Source: Ilumatobacteraceae bacterium
GTDB taxonomy: Bacteria; Actinomycetota; Acidimicrobiia; Acidimicrobiales; Ilumatobacteraceae
Assembly: GCA_022425725.1 (NCBI GenBank)
Contig: JAKMEY010000039.1
Location: 1-64,000, forward strand
DNA length: 64,000 nucleotides
Direction: 5' to 3'
Shown here: positions 26,279-35,628 of the stretch, one piece after another
Numbering within the stretch: the first letter of the stretch is position 1
Layout: each line of letters opens with the position of its first letter
The notes under the pieces: model-generated
Databases searched by the model: none
What the model saw: the letters and a program-made list of their open reading frames with translations, nothing else
Told to the model about the DNA's origin: nothing
Translations under genes and position numbers: made by a program

Positions 26279-28420
26279 TCACGACTTCGTGAGATAGTCA
26301 CCTTCGCGTTCAGAGAGCAAGAGAGCGATCTCAGATCGCAGCACATCTGATCGAGCGAGCTCCGGATCGTCGTCAATGATTCGAAATGCAACCTCTCGAG
26401 CCTGCTCGATGAGTTCTCGGTCACGACGCAGCGACGCAAGTCGGAGATCACTGCGGCCCTTCTGCGCTGATGACATCAATGTGCCTTCGCCCCGCAACTC
26501 AAGGTCAATTTCAGCAAGTTCGAAACCATCGGTTGATCCCACCAATGCCTCTATGCGCGGGTTGGCGTCTTCGCTCGTCGTCATTAGCCAACAGGTCGAC
26601 GCATGTTCACCACGGCCAACACGCCCGCGCAACTGATGTAACTGAGCAATTCCGAAACGGTCAGCATCGAGCACCACCATCACCGTTGCGTTGGGAACAT
26701 CGACCCCGACTTCGATCACGGTGGTTGCCACGAGCACGTCAATCTGGCGTGCGCGAAAGGCCTCCATCGTTGCTTCTTTCTCCGCCGACGACATTCGGCC
26801 ATGGAGAAGACCGAGCCGAACATTCGAAAGTTCGCCGGCAGCGAGATGCTCGAAGGTTTCTTCTGCTGAGGCAACTTCTAGGTTCTCGCTCTCTCCGATG
26901 AGGGGACAGACGACGTAGGCCTGCCGACCTGTCGCAACTTCGTCCCGAACCGATGCCCATACGTTTGCTTCTGAAAGTGGCCCGGCCGCCCAATGTGTCG
27001 CAATTGGAGTTCTTCCGGGCGGCAACTCGTCGAGTGCGCTCACTTCAAGATCTCCGTAGACCGTCATTGCAGCCGTTCGCGGAATCGGTGTCGCCGTCAT
27101 CACAAGAAGATCGGGGACAACACCATCAGACTTTGCTCTCAACGCTGCTCGTTGTTCGACACCGAATCGGTGTTGCTCATCGACGACCACTGCTCCGAGG
27201 CTTCCAAATTCGACTCCCTCTTGAATCAGTGCGTGGGTGCCGATCACGATGTCAACCGATCCGTCGGCGAGCCCGGCGAGAACCTCGCGTCGATCCTGGC
27301 CGGTCACCCGATTGGTTAAGAGTTCTACTCGCAGGGGCCGCTCACCAAACAGGTTGTCGCCATCGACGACGACAAGTCCGTCGAGCAACGCTTTCACACC
27401 ACTGCCGTGCTGCTCCGCAAGAACTTCGGTCGGCGCCATGAGGGCGCCTTGGTGGCCACCCGACACCGCGTTGAGTAGTGCGGCGACTGCCACCATCGTT
27501 TTTCCTGCCCCGACATCACCCTGCAAGAGCCGGTGCATGGGCTGGGGTGACGCCATGTCGCTGCCAATTTCATCGATTGCACGGCGTTGCGCTGTCGTCA
27601 ACGGAAACGGGAGCGCACCCACAAAGCGTTCGACAAGTTCACCACCCACAACGTGCTCAACGCCCTGTGAGGTTCGCTCAAGTTCGCGCTTTCGTCGAAC
27701 AAGTTCGACCTGCACTCGAAGCAACTCGTCGAAGGCGAGTCGGCGTCGAGCAGCGTTCGCATCAGCCATTGAGTCGGGACCATGTATCGACTTCAGTGCT
27801 TCGAAACGTCCGATAAGCCCGAGCCGTTCCTGATCGGCGATTGATAGCGGGTCGGCGACTCCTCTTGATTCGCATCGCCTCAGGACTTGGTCAACGAGTG
27901 CTGCAAGATCCCATGTCGTGATGCGCACCTTCTCGCTCTGGGGGTAGATCGGCACGATGCGGCCCGTGCGGTCACCGATGAGGTCGACAACCGGGTTCGT
28001 CATCTGAAGGCTTCCTCGATAGTCCTCCACTTTGCCGTGGATTGCGACTACCAGTCCGACGGTAAGTTGCCGTGCTCTCCATGGCTGGTTGAAGAAGGTA
28101 ATTCGGAGTGTCCCCGTTCCGTCGCCCACTCGGACGTTCACCATCTTTCGGCGATTTCGCATCTGCCGTTCTTCGACCCCTCGAACCTCGACAACGAGCA
28201 GAACTTCTTCTCCCAAGGCTGCGTCTGCGACACGCTGCTGATTCGTGCGATCGACCCATCGTCGTGGGTATGTCATTAAGAGTTCGAGAACATCGTTGAT
28301 GCCGTACTCGTGAAGGGCACGTTGTTTTGCCTCGCCGACTCCTTTGAGACGCGCAATATCGATCTGAGCAAGTTCATCAAAAGTGAGTGGAGGTTCAGAT
28401 ATCTCGGCGTTCGTGTTCAT
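26279..28420 (-). CDS. recG: ATP-dependent DNA helicase RecG
   Basis: RecG remodels stalled replication forks and branched DNA. The N-terminal wedge/OB domain is at about 60-160 (VDRTNQQRVADAALGEEVLLVVEV). Helicase motifs follow: RLLQGDVGAGKTMVA (Walker A), VVVDEQHRFGVEQR (II), VMTATPIPRT (III), ATTVIEVGVDVPNATVMVV (V) and QLRGRVGRGEHAS (VI). 713 aa, ATG at 28420. It diverges from rpmB across 191 bases that hold a 20-bp palindrome. Confidence 0.97.
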   Translation of the reverse strand: MNTNAEISEPPLTFDELAQIDIARLKGVGEAKQRALHEYGINDVLELLMTYPRRWVDRTNQQRVADAALGEEVLLVVEVRGVEERQMRNRRKMVNVRVGDGTGTLRITFFNQPWRARQLTVGLVVAIHGKVEDYRGSLQMTNPVVDLIGDRTGRIVPIYPQSEKVRITTWDLAALVDQVLRRCESRGVADPLSIADQERLGLIGRFEALKSIHGPDSMADANAARRRLAFDELLRVQVELVRRKRELERTSQGVEHVVGGELVERFVGALPFPLTTAQRRAIDEIGSDMASPQPMHRLLQGDVGAGKTMVAVAALLNAVSGGHQGALMAPTEVLAEQHGSGVKALLDGLVVVDGDNLFGERPLRVELLTNRVTGQDRREVLAGLADGSVDIVIGTHALIQEGVEFGSLGAVVVDEQHRFGVEQRAALRAKSDGVVPDLLVMTATPIPRTAAMTVYGDLEVSALDELPPGRTPIATHWAAGPLSEANVWASVRDEVATGRQAYVVCPLIGESENLEVASAEETFEHLAAGELSNVRLGLLHGRMSSAEKEATMEAFRARQIDVLVATTVIEVGVDVPNATVMVVLDADRFGIAQLHQLRGRVGRGEHASTCWLMTTSEDANPRIEALVGSTDGFELAEIDLELRGEGTLMSSAQKGRSDLRLASLRRDRELIEQAREVAFRIIDDDPELARSDVLRSEIALLLSEREGDYLTKS

Positions 28421-28543
28421 TGATTGTGATCTCGCAGGAAAGGGAGTTCTCTCAAGAAACTAGTAGCGAAGTATTTATGCGGAGTCGATCGGTTGCACGG
28501 TGTTAGATGGCGAAGTTCGCCGATAGCGTGCGGTGGTCGCAAG

Positions 28544-28563
28544 GGAATTCGAGATCGAATTCC
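28544..28563. promoter_or_regulatory. 20-bp palindrome between recG and rpmB
   Basis: Arms GGAATTCGA (28544-28552) and TCGAATTCC (28555-28563) with a 2-base centre, 49 bases before the rpmB ATG and 124 bases before the recG start on the other strand. It looks like a binding site for a dimeric regulator. It does not match the mycobacterial LexA box, and no regulator is adjacent. Confidence 0.45.
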
Positions 28564-28611
28564 TGCCCGGAGGCGGAGAAGGTCCGCTATCGCAAGGAGT
28601 AATTGGTCGAG

Positions 28612-28803
28612 ATGGCATCGGTATGTGAGTTGTGTGGTAAGGGCCCATCATGGGGCATGAACGTGTCGCACTCGCATCGTCGCACCAAGCGTCGATGGAA
28701 CCCGAACATCCAGCGTGTGCGGGCAAGCGTAAATGGTGCGACGAAGCGGATGAACGTCTGCACTGGCTGCATTAAGTCAGGCAAGGTTGTAAAAGCCGGC
28801 TGA
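28612..28803 (+). CDS. rpmB: 50S ribosomal protein L28 (bL28), zinc-ribbon form
   Basis: 63 residues beginning MASVCELCGKGPSWGMNVSHSH, followed by RTKRRWNPNIQRVRA. Cys5, Cys8, Cys50 and Cys53 form the zinc ribbon, so this is the C+ form. ATG at 28612 is the family start; AAGGAGT lies 12 bases upstream, and a TTG three codons earlier is less likely. It heads the plus-strand half of the window, opposite recG. Confidence 0.96.
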   Translation: MASVCELCGKGPSWGMNVSHSHRRTKRRWNPNIQRVRASVNGATKRMNVCTGCIKSGKVVKAG

Positions 28804-28852
28804 TCAGGTCTCAACCTGAACTCCGACCTTCACAACCGCTACAGTTCTCAGC

Positions 28853-29074
28853 ATGCAGGGAGTCATTAAGTCTTTCGACCCGTCATCGGGCGTCGGCATC
28901 ATCATGTGCGACTCCGACCTTGCCGATTACGACCTGGCATCTGACGCCCTCGAGGGTTCTGTCTTCCGAATGCTCCGCCAAGGGCAACGCGTCGTGTTCG
29001 ATCTCGATGACGCTGGTTGTGCAACATCGCTCCGCCTTGGTAGCGAAGTTGACATGGGTACACCGGGCCACTGA
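28853..29074 (+). CDS. diverged cold-shock-domain-like small protein
   Basis: 73 residues. MQGVIKSFDPSSGVGIIMCDSD follows the first strands of a cold shock domain (GTVKWFNxxKGFGFI), and SVFRMLRQGQRVVFDLDDAGCATSLRL follows its end. The aromatic residues that bind RNA in true cold-shock proteins (RNP1 and RNP2) are replaced, so nucleic-acid binding is doubtful. ATG at 28853, 49 bases after rpmB. Probably an OB-fold protein of unknown role. Confidence 0.68.
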   Translation: MQGVIKSFDPSSGVGIIMCDSDLADYDLASDALEGSVFRMLRQGQRVVFDLDDAGCATSLRLGSEVDMGTPGH

Positions 29075-29156
29075 GCCCTCGGTAACTCCTTCCCCTGGTG
29101 CGTAGCTGTGATCAGCCACCGGCGCACCATCTCTAAAGATGATCGGGTCGCCGTTC

Positions 29157-29181
29157 GACCTATCACCGAATGAGATAGGTC
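29157..29181. repeat. inverted repeat upstream of pckG
   Basis: Arms GACCTATC (29157-29164) and GATAGGTC (29174-29181) with a 9-base loop, inside the 243-base gap between the cold-shock-like gene and pckG. It has no following T-run, so an operator or mRNA hairpin is as likely as a terminator. A TTGACT at 29219-29224 could be a -35 box for pckG but no convincing -10 follows. I see nothing else in this gap. Confidence 0.4.
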
Positions 29182-29317
29182 ATCTTCACAAACTCACGAA
29201 TGGCAGCACCCGCGCCTCTTGACTTTGCGCTCACCTGAGCAAGACTGTCGACTAGCCGTCTTTAACTAGACCCCGTCAACGGCCGTCGAGCCAACACCAC
29301 TTCGAGGAGCAGATGAC

Positions 29318-31108
29318 ATGAGTGGAAACAGCACCAACGAACGCCTTCAACAATGGGTCGCGAAGTGGGCCGAAGTGATGCAACCTGACGACATTTATTG
29401 GTGCGACGGAAGTGCAGAAGAGTATGACCTCCTGTGCAACGAGCTTGTTGACGCAGGGACGTTCACGAAACTTGACGAGGCAAAACGTCCTAACTCGTAT
29501 TGGGCGCACTCCGACCCCGGCGATGTTGCCCGAGTGGAAGACCGCACCTACATCTGCTCCCCCACCGAAGAGGAGGCCGGGCCAAATAACAATTGGCGTG
29601 ACCCAGCCGAAATGCGGGGTGAACTCACAAGCCTGTACACCGGTTGCATGAAGGGCCGCACGATGTACGTCGTGCCGTTCTCGATGGGTCCGCTTGGATC
29701 ACCAATCGCGCACATTGGCGTGCAACTCACCGACTCTGCCTACGTCGCTGTGTCGATGCGCATCATGACTCGTATGGGACAGGCCGCTCTCGATGTCCTC
29801 GGCGACAACGATTGGGTGCCCTGCTTACACTCCGTCGGTGCTCCTCTTACCGAAGGCGAAGCCGATGTTGCATGGCCCTGCGATGCAGAAAACAAATACA
29901 TTGTCCATTTCCCGGAGACCCGTGAGATCTGGTCATACGGCTCGGGCTACGGCGGCAATGCTCTACTCGGAAAGAAATGTTTTGCCCTTCGCATCGCCTC
30001 AGTGATGGCGCGTGATGCCGGATGGCTCGCCGAGCACATGCTCATCTTGAAGCTCACCAACCCAGAAGGCTCCTCGAAGTACATCGCCGCTGCGTTCCCA
30101 TCGGCCTGCGGCAAGACGAACCTCGCAATGCTCGTGCCAACGATCCCGGGCTGGACAGCCGAAACCATCGGTGACGACATCTGCTGGATGAAGTTTGGTG
30201 ATGACGGTCGCCTGTACGCGATCAACCCAGAGGCCGGATTCTTCGGAGTTGCACCAGGCACCGGTTACGACACCAACCCCAACGCCATGGAAACTCTCTG
30301 GGGTAACTGCATCTACACCAACACCGCTCTCACCGCAGATGGCGATGTGTGGTGGGAAGGAATGAGCGACGAGCAACCCGCACGCGCCACCGACTGGAGG
30401 GGCGATGTGTGGACGCCCGAGTCCGAAGGGCCGGCTGCACACCCGAATGCTCGGTTCACCGCACCTGCTTCGCAATGCCCGTCGGCTGCCCCTGAGTGGG
30501 AAGACCCGGCAGGCGTGCCGATCTCCGCAATTCTCTTCGGCGGTCGCCGACGCTCAACCGTCCCGTTAGTCACCGAAGCGTTCGACTGGGAGCACGGTGT
30601 CTTCCTTGGAGCAATCATGGCTTCAGAGACAACGGCCGCTCAGCAGGGAGCGGTTGGCAAATTGCGCTTTGACCCGATGGCGATGCTTCCATTCTGTGGC
30701 TACAACTACGGCGACTACTTCGCCCACTGGCTCAGCATGGGAACCAAAGCAGATCCGAGCAACTTGCCAAAGATCTTCTTTGTCAACTGGTTCCGCCGAG
30801 ATGAAGATGGAAGGTTCCTCTGGCCAGGATTTGGTGAGAACTCACGCGTATTGAAGTGGGTGTTCGACCGAGTCGATGGCAACGGCGATGTGGTTGAAAC
30901 GCCCATCGGTTTACTTCCAGCCGACGGCGCCCTCGATACCTCAGGACTTGACATCGACACCGATGATCTCGAAGCGATCCTTAGCGTCGATGTTGACGGC
31001 TGGAAGAGTGCGATCCCAGAAATTCGTGAACACCTCAGCAGGTTCGAACCGCGACTTCCCGATGCCCTACCGGCGGCTGTCGATCGGCTCGAATCAGCCC
31101 TTGCGTAA
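29318..31108 (+). CDS. pckG: phosphoenolpyruvate carboxykinase (GTP)
   Basis: Converts oxaloacetate and GTP to phosphoenolpyruvate, CO2 and GDP, the entry to gluconeogenesis. The GTP-type enzyme is recognised by [22 protein letters not shown], the P-loop [13 protein letters not shown] with the reactive Cys264 and Lys266, and [12 protein letters not shown]. 596 aa, normal. ATG at 29318 with GAGGAG 9 bases upstream. It stands alone with its own upstream region. Confidence 0.97.
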   Translation: MSGNSTNERLQQWVAKWAEVMQPDDIYWCDGSAEEYDLLCNELVDAGTFTKLDEAKRPNSYWAHSDPGDVARVEDRTYICSPTEEEAGPNNNWRDPAEMRGELTSLYTGCMKGRTMYVVPFSMGPLGSPIAHIGVQLTDSAYVAVSMRIMTRMGQAALDVLGDNDWVPCLHSVGAPLTEGEADVAWPCDAENKYIVHFPETREIWSYGSGYGGNALLGKKCFALRIASVMARDAGWLAEHMLILKLTNPEGSSKYIAAAFPSACGKTNLAMLVPTIPGWTAETIGDDICWMKFGDDGRLYAINPEAGFFGVAPGTGYDTNPNAMETLWGNCIYTNTALTADGDVWWEGMSDEQPARATDWRGDVWTPESEGPAAHPNARFTAPASQCPSAAPEWEDPAGVPISAILFGGRRRSTVPLVTEAFDWEHGVFLGAIMASETTAAQQGAVGKLRFDPMAMLPFCGYNYGDYFAHWLSMGTKADPSNLPKIFFVNWFRRDEDGRFLWPGFGENSRVLKWVFDRVDGNGDVVETPIGLLPADGALDTSGLDIDTDDLEAILSVDVDGWKSAIPEIREHLSRFEPRLPDALPAAVDRLESALA

Positions 31109-31158
31109 ACGAACCTTGCGCCAACTCGAGCTCCACCCAACCCGATAGCGTCATTGCG

Positions 31159-32091
31159 GTGGCAACGCGTACTCGTCTCGTTATTTCCATCGGTCTCGTC
31201 GCTCTCAGCACTGCGGGGTGTTCCACGCTGACCGGTGCCGACCATACAGTCGACGTCAATGGCCAGGGCTACACCTCAGCTGAGGCAGATGCGTTATTCG
31301 ATGAGTACTTCGCCGAGTCGGAGATCTTTGGCACAACACCACTTGACTCCGGGGGCTTTGGTGATGCAGATCGAGCCCGCCTTCTCTTAAACGCTATGGT
31401 GCGTTCAAGTTCAGTTCGATCGATTCTTGATCGGTCGGGTGATGACATCACCGACAGCGATCTTGACCTCTATTTCTCGACGCTCCCCTCTGAGAATCCG
31501 ATCAACGAACTCAGTCAACAAATGCGTGAGCTCATCGCCGTGACAAGCGTTGACGTCATTAACTCGGCGCTGGCGCGTGCCGAGCTTCCCGATGCAGAAG
31601 AACTTGAAGAGATGTATCTCAGTGCTCCAGTGAGCACCGGCCTGCTTTGCCTTCGACACATCCTTGTCGAAACCGAAAAAGAGGCCAATGGCATCGTCGA
31701 CGAATTACGCGACGGAGCCGACTTTGCGGAACTCGCCGCCGAACGATCACTCGAAGGTTCGGCAAGCATCACCGGCGGAGCGCTGACCGGCACCGAATCA
31801 GAATGCTTGCCGACGGCACAGTACATTTCCGGCTTCGACGCTGATTTCGTTGCAGCTGCGTTTGCAGCACCGGCAACCACCTGGTCACAACCTGTTGAGA
31901 CGCAGTTTGGTTGGCATGTCATCCTCAATCGACCATGGTCAGAGGTCGGAAGCGATGTCATCGCCTCCCTCGCGAGCCCTAACGGACCACTGTTCTACGT
32001 TGATGCAGTGCTGAACTCCGCTGATGTCACCGTCGACTCCCGTTACGGCCGTTGGGACCCAGCCAGCGGGCGCATCGTCCCGCTCGGATGA
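31159..32091 (+). CDS. parvulin-type peptidyl-prolyl isomerase lipoprotein
   Basis: A 310-residue lipoprotein with lipobox LSTAGC (Cys21). The N-terminal part is helical like SurA or PrsA chaperones. The parvulin domain lies at about 160-265: LLCLRHILVETEKEANGIVDELRDGADFAELA, then GGALTG, and FGWHVILNRPW. It should fold exported proteins outside the membrane. GTG at 31159 has no clear ribosome site. Its stop overlaps mazG (ATGA), so the two genes are co-translated. Confidence 0.85.
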   Translation: MATRTRLVISIGLVALSTAGCSTLTGADHTVDVNGQGYTSAEADALFDEYFAESEIFGTTPLDSGGFGDADRARLLLNAMVRSSSVRSILDRSGDDITDSDLDLYFSTLPSENPINELSQQMRELIAVTSVDVINSALARAELPDAEELEEMYLSAPVSTGLLCLRHILVETEKEANGIVDELRDGADFAELAAERSLEGSASITGGALTGTESECLPTAQYISGFDADFVAAAFAAPATTWSQPVETQFGWHVILNRPWSEVGSDVIASLASPNGPLFYVDAVLNSADVTVDSRYGRWDPASGRIVPLG

Positions 32092-33602
32092 CACCACCAG
32101 AATTGTCGCCGACATCTGGTGCCGTGCCGACGATCACCGTGGTCGGGCTCGGACCCGGCAGCCCGTTGCTCATCACTGAGCACACGAAAACGGCCATTGC
32201 CGAGTCATCGTCTCGTTTTCTACGAACGGCGCAACACCCGAGTGCGTTCCTTGTGCCCAATGCGACAACCTTTGACGACATCTATGACACGGCAGATCGG
32301 TTCAGCGATGTCTACGAACAAATTGCCAACACTCTGATCGATGCTGCTCAGGTCAACGGCGATGTGCTGTACGCAGTGCCCGGCTCACCACTTGTCCTCG
32401 AGCGCACCGTCGAACTTCTCCGAGCACATTCTGAAGTCAGGTGCATCGTTCTTCCTGCGATTTCATTTCTCGACGAAGTCTGGGCACGCCTCGAAATTGA
32501 CCCTGTTAATGCCGGCGTCCGCCTCATCGATGGTCACCGTTTCGCCACAGAGGCTGCGGGAGAACGAGGACCGCTGCTCGTCGCTCACGTTCACGCCGAC
32601 TGGGTGTTGTCTGAGATCCGGCACTCCATTGACCCCGGCCCAGATGATGACGCCCAAACCGCTCTCGATGACGCGGTCGTCATCGGGCTCACTGGAGTGG
32701 GCACAGACGAGGAACAGATCGTGTCAACGTCATGGGCCGAAATGGAGCATGACATCACGCCCAACCACCTCACCTCGCTGTACATCCCCAACCTTGCGGT
32801 GCCGGTGGGAAATGGCTATGTGAGATTTCATGCTCTTGCCCGCACTCTCCGCGAACAATGTCCGTGGGATATCGAACAAACCCACACGTCACTTCTCCCC
32901 TATCTCATTGAAGAGACCCACGAAGTCGTCGATGCCATCAATGGTTTGAGCGACGATCCGTCATCTGATGAACATCTCATCGAAGAACTTGGAGACCTGC
33001 TCTACCAGATCGAGTTCCATGCGACGATCGCTGAGCAACAGGGCCGTTTCACGATTGCCGATGTCACTTCAGCGATCCACGACAAACTCGTCCGTCGCCA
33101 CCCGCACGTCTTCGGCAATGTTGACGCAACCGACTCAGCGACCGTCATCAGTAATTGGGAGAACATCAAACGCAACGAGCGGAGCGACAACTCTGGGCAG
33201 CGAGCATCAGTGCTCGATGGTGTACCAACGTCGCTCCCGGCTCTCTCCCATGCAGCTACCGTGCAACGAAAAGCTGCAAAAGTGGGCTTCGACTGGCCCG
33301 ACACCTCTGGCCCGCTCGACAAAATCGCTGAGGAAACTGCCGAAACGATCGAGGCACATCAGTCTGGTGACGAGAACGAAATTCGGTCAGAGGTCGGTGA
33401 TCTTCTGTTCGCCGTGGTGAATCTCGCCCGCCATCTCGACGTCGAGCCAGAGGCGGCGCTTCGGAGCGCCACCGATCGTTTCAATGCGCGCTTTCGCGAG
33501 GTCGAGCGTCTTGCCGATGCCGCTGAGCTGTCTCTTCGAGACCTCGACGTCGACGGCCTTGACCGTCTGTGGAACGACGCAAAACGCAATCTCAAGAACT
33601 GA
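32088..33602 (+). CDS. mazG: MazG with N-terminal tetrapyrrole-methylase-like domain (YabN type)
   Basis: A two-part protein of 504 residues. Residues 1-220 resemble SAM-dependent tetrapyrrole methylases (ITVVGLGPGSPLLIT, YAVPGSPLVLERTV). The C-terminal part is a full MazG nucleoside triphosphate pyrophosphohydrolase with two repeats: LREQCPWDIEQTHTSLLPYL with EETHEVVDAI and EELGDLLYQIEFH, and then KVGFDWPD with EETAETIEA and EVGDLLFAVVN. It probably cleans up non-canonical NTPs. ATG at 32088 overlaps the parvulin stop. Next to eno, as in other actinobacteria. Confidence 0.92.
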   Translation: MTPPELSPTSGAVPTITVVGLGPGSPLLITEHTKTAIAESSSRFLRTAQHPSAFLVPNATTFDDIYDTADRFSDVYEQIANTLIDAAQVNGDVLYAVPGSPLVLERTVELLRAHSEVRCIVLPAISFLDEVWARLEIDPVNAGVRLIDGHRFATEAAGERGPLLVAHVHADWVLSEIRHSIDPGPDDDAQTALDDAVVIGLTGVGTDEEQIVSTSWAEMEHDITPNHLTSLYIPNLAVPVGNGYVRFHALARTLREQCPWDIEQTHTSLLPYLIEETHEVVDAINGLSDDPSSDEHLIEELGDLLYQIEFHATIAEQQGRFTIADVTSAIHDKLVRRHPHVFGNVDATDSATVISNWENIKRNERSDNSGQRASVLDGVPTSLPALSHAATVQRKAAKVGFDWPDTSGPLDKIAEETAETIEAHQSGDENEIRSEVGDLLFAVVNLARHLDVEPEAALRSATDRFNARFREVERLADAAELSLRDLDVDGLDRLWNDAKRNLKN

Positions 33603-33655
33603 CGAGATGCCATCATCTACACCATCGAATAGGGCCTTCCCGTGTTCGATATTGA

Positions 33656-34984
<1,329 letters not shown>

Positions 34985-35039
34985 TCACGGCTCACATCGA
35001 TGACACCGCCATCGCAAGCACGCGTGCGAACATAGAGGT

Positions 35040-35531
35040 GTGAAGAAGCGCTCTGGCCCCTCTGGTTCTGGGCGCACCCAACGTTCACGCATCCCCCGAT
35101 TACGTCGCCCAGCCGCAGAGCGCAGGACGAGTCGAAATTCGACACGGAGAAAGATCGAAGGGGCTGCTGCATCGACCTCTCGCACCACTCTCCTCATCGG
35201 CGCCGTCAGCCTCGTAGTCGTTGGTGCTGCGATCACTTCGGTGATCGTGTTGCCATTGCAGACATATCTTGGTCAAGGCGATGAAATCGACCGACTAGAA
35301 ACCGAACTCCAGCGAATGACGGCGATCAACGACGATCTTCAAGCCGAAGTAGACCGTCTTCGAACCGATACTGGCGTCGAAGAAGCAGCTCGCGATCAAC
35401 TCGGATACGTGTCTGATGGAGACGAGAGGGAGACCATCTTGCCATTCCCTGACCTGCCGACTGACCTCCCGAACGGCTGGCCCTACGGCGTCATCGATGA
35501 GGTCATGAACTTTCGAATGTCGAATCCATAA
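35040..35531 (+). CDS. ftsB: FtsB/DivIC-family cell division protein
   Basis: A bitopic septum-formation protein. A basic, disordered N-terminus (about 45 residues) precedes one membrane helix (TLLIGAVSLVVVGAAITSVIVL) and a short coiled coil (EIDRLETELQRMTAINDDLQAEVDRLRTD), then the conserved ARDQLGYV end. 163 aa, GTG start with GAGG very close. Position right after eno equals Rv1024 in Mycobacterium; it should act with FtsQ and FtsL at the divisome. Confidence 0.88.
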   Translation: MKKRSGPSGSGRTQRSRIPRLRRPAAERRTSRNSTRRKIEGAAASTSRTTLLIGAVSLVVVGAAITSVIVLPLQTYLGQGDEIDRLETELQRMTAINDDLQAEVDRLRTDTGVEEAARDQLGYVSDGDERETILPFPDLPTDLPNGWPYGVIDEVMNFRMSNP

Positions 35532-35628
35532 ACCTCTCGCTCGCCGCTCGCATTCACAGGCACTGCTCGACACGACTACAGTTCCAAGTGTCTAACTACA
35601 ACAGGGCATCCACGCTAAGGGAGTGACG

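Noticed and set aside
28512-28530. The short palindrome GGCGAA-G-TTCGCC near rpmB as a regulatory site.
   Set aside because: Six-base GC-rich arms occur often by chance; the nearby 20-bp palindrome is better.
29219-29270. A pckG promoter with TTGACT as -35.
   Set aside because: No hexamer at 16-18 bases resembles TANNNT well enough; it is mentioned but not listed.
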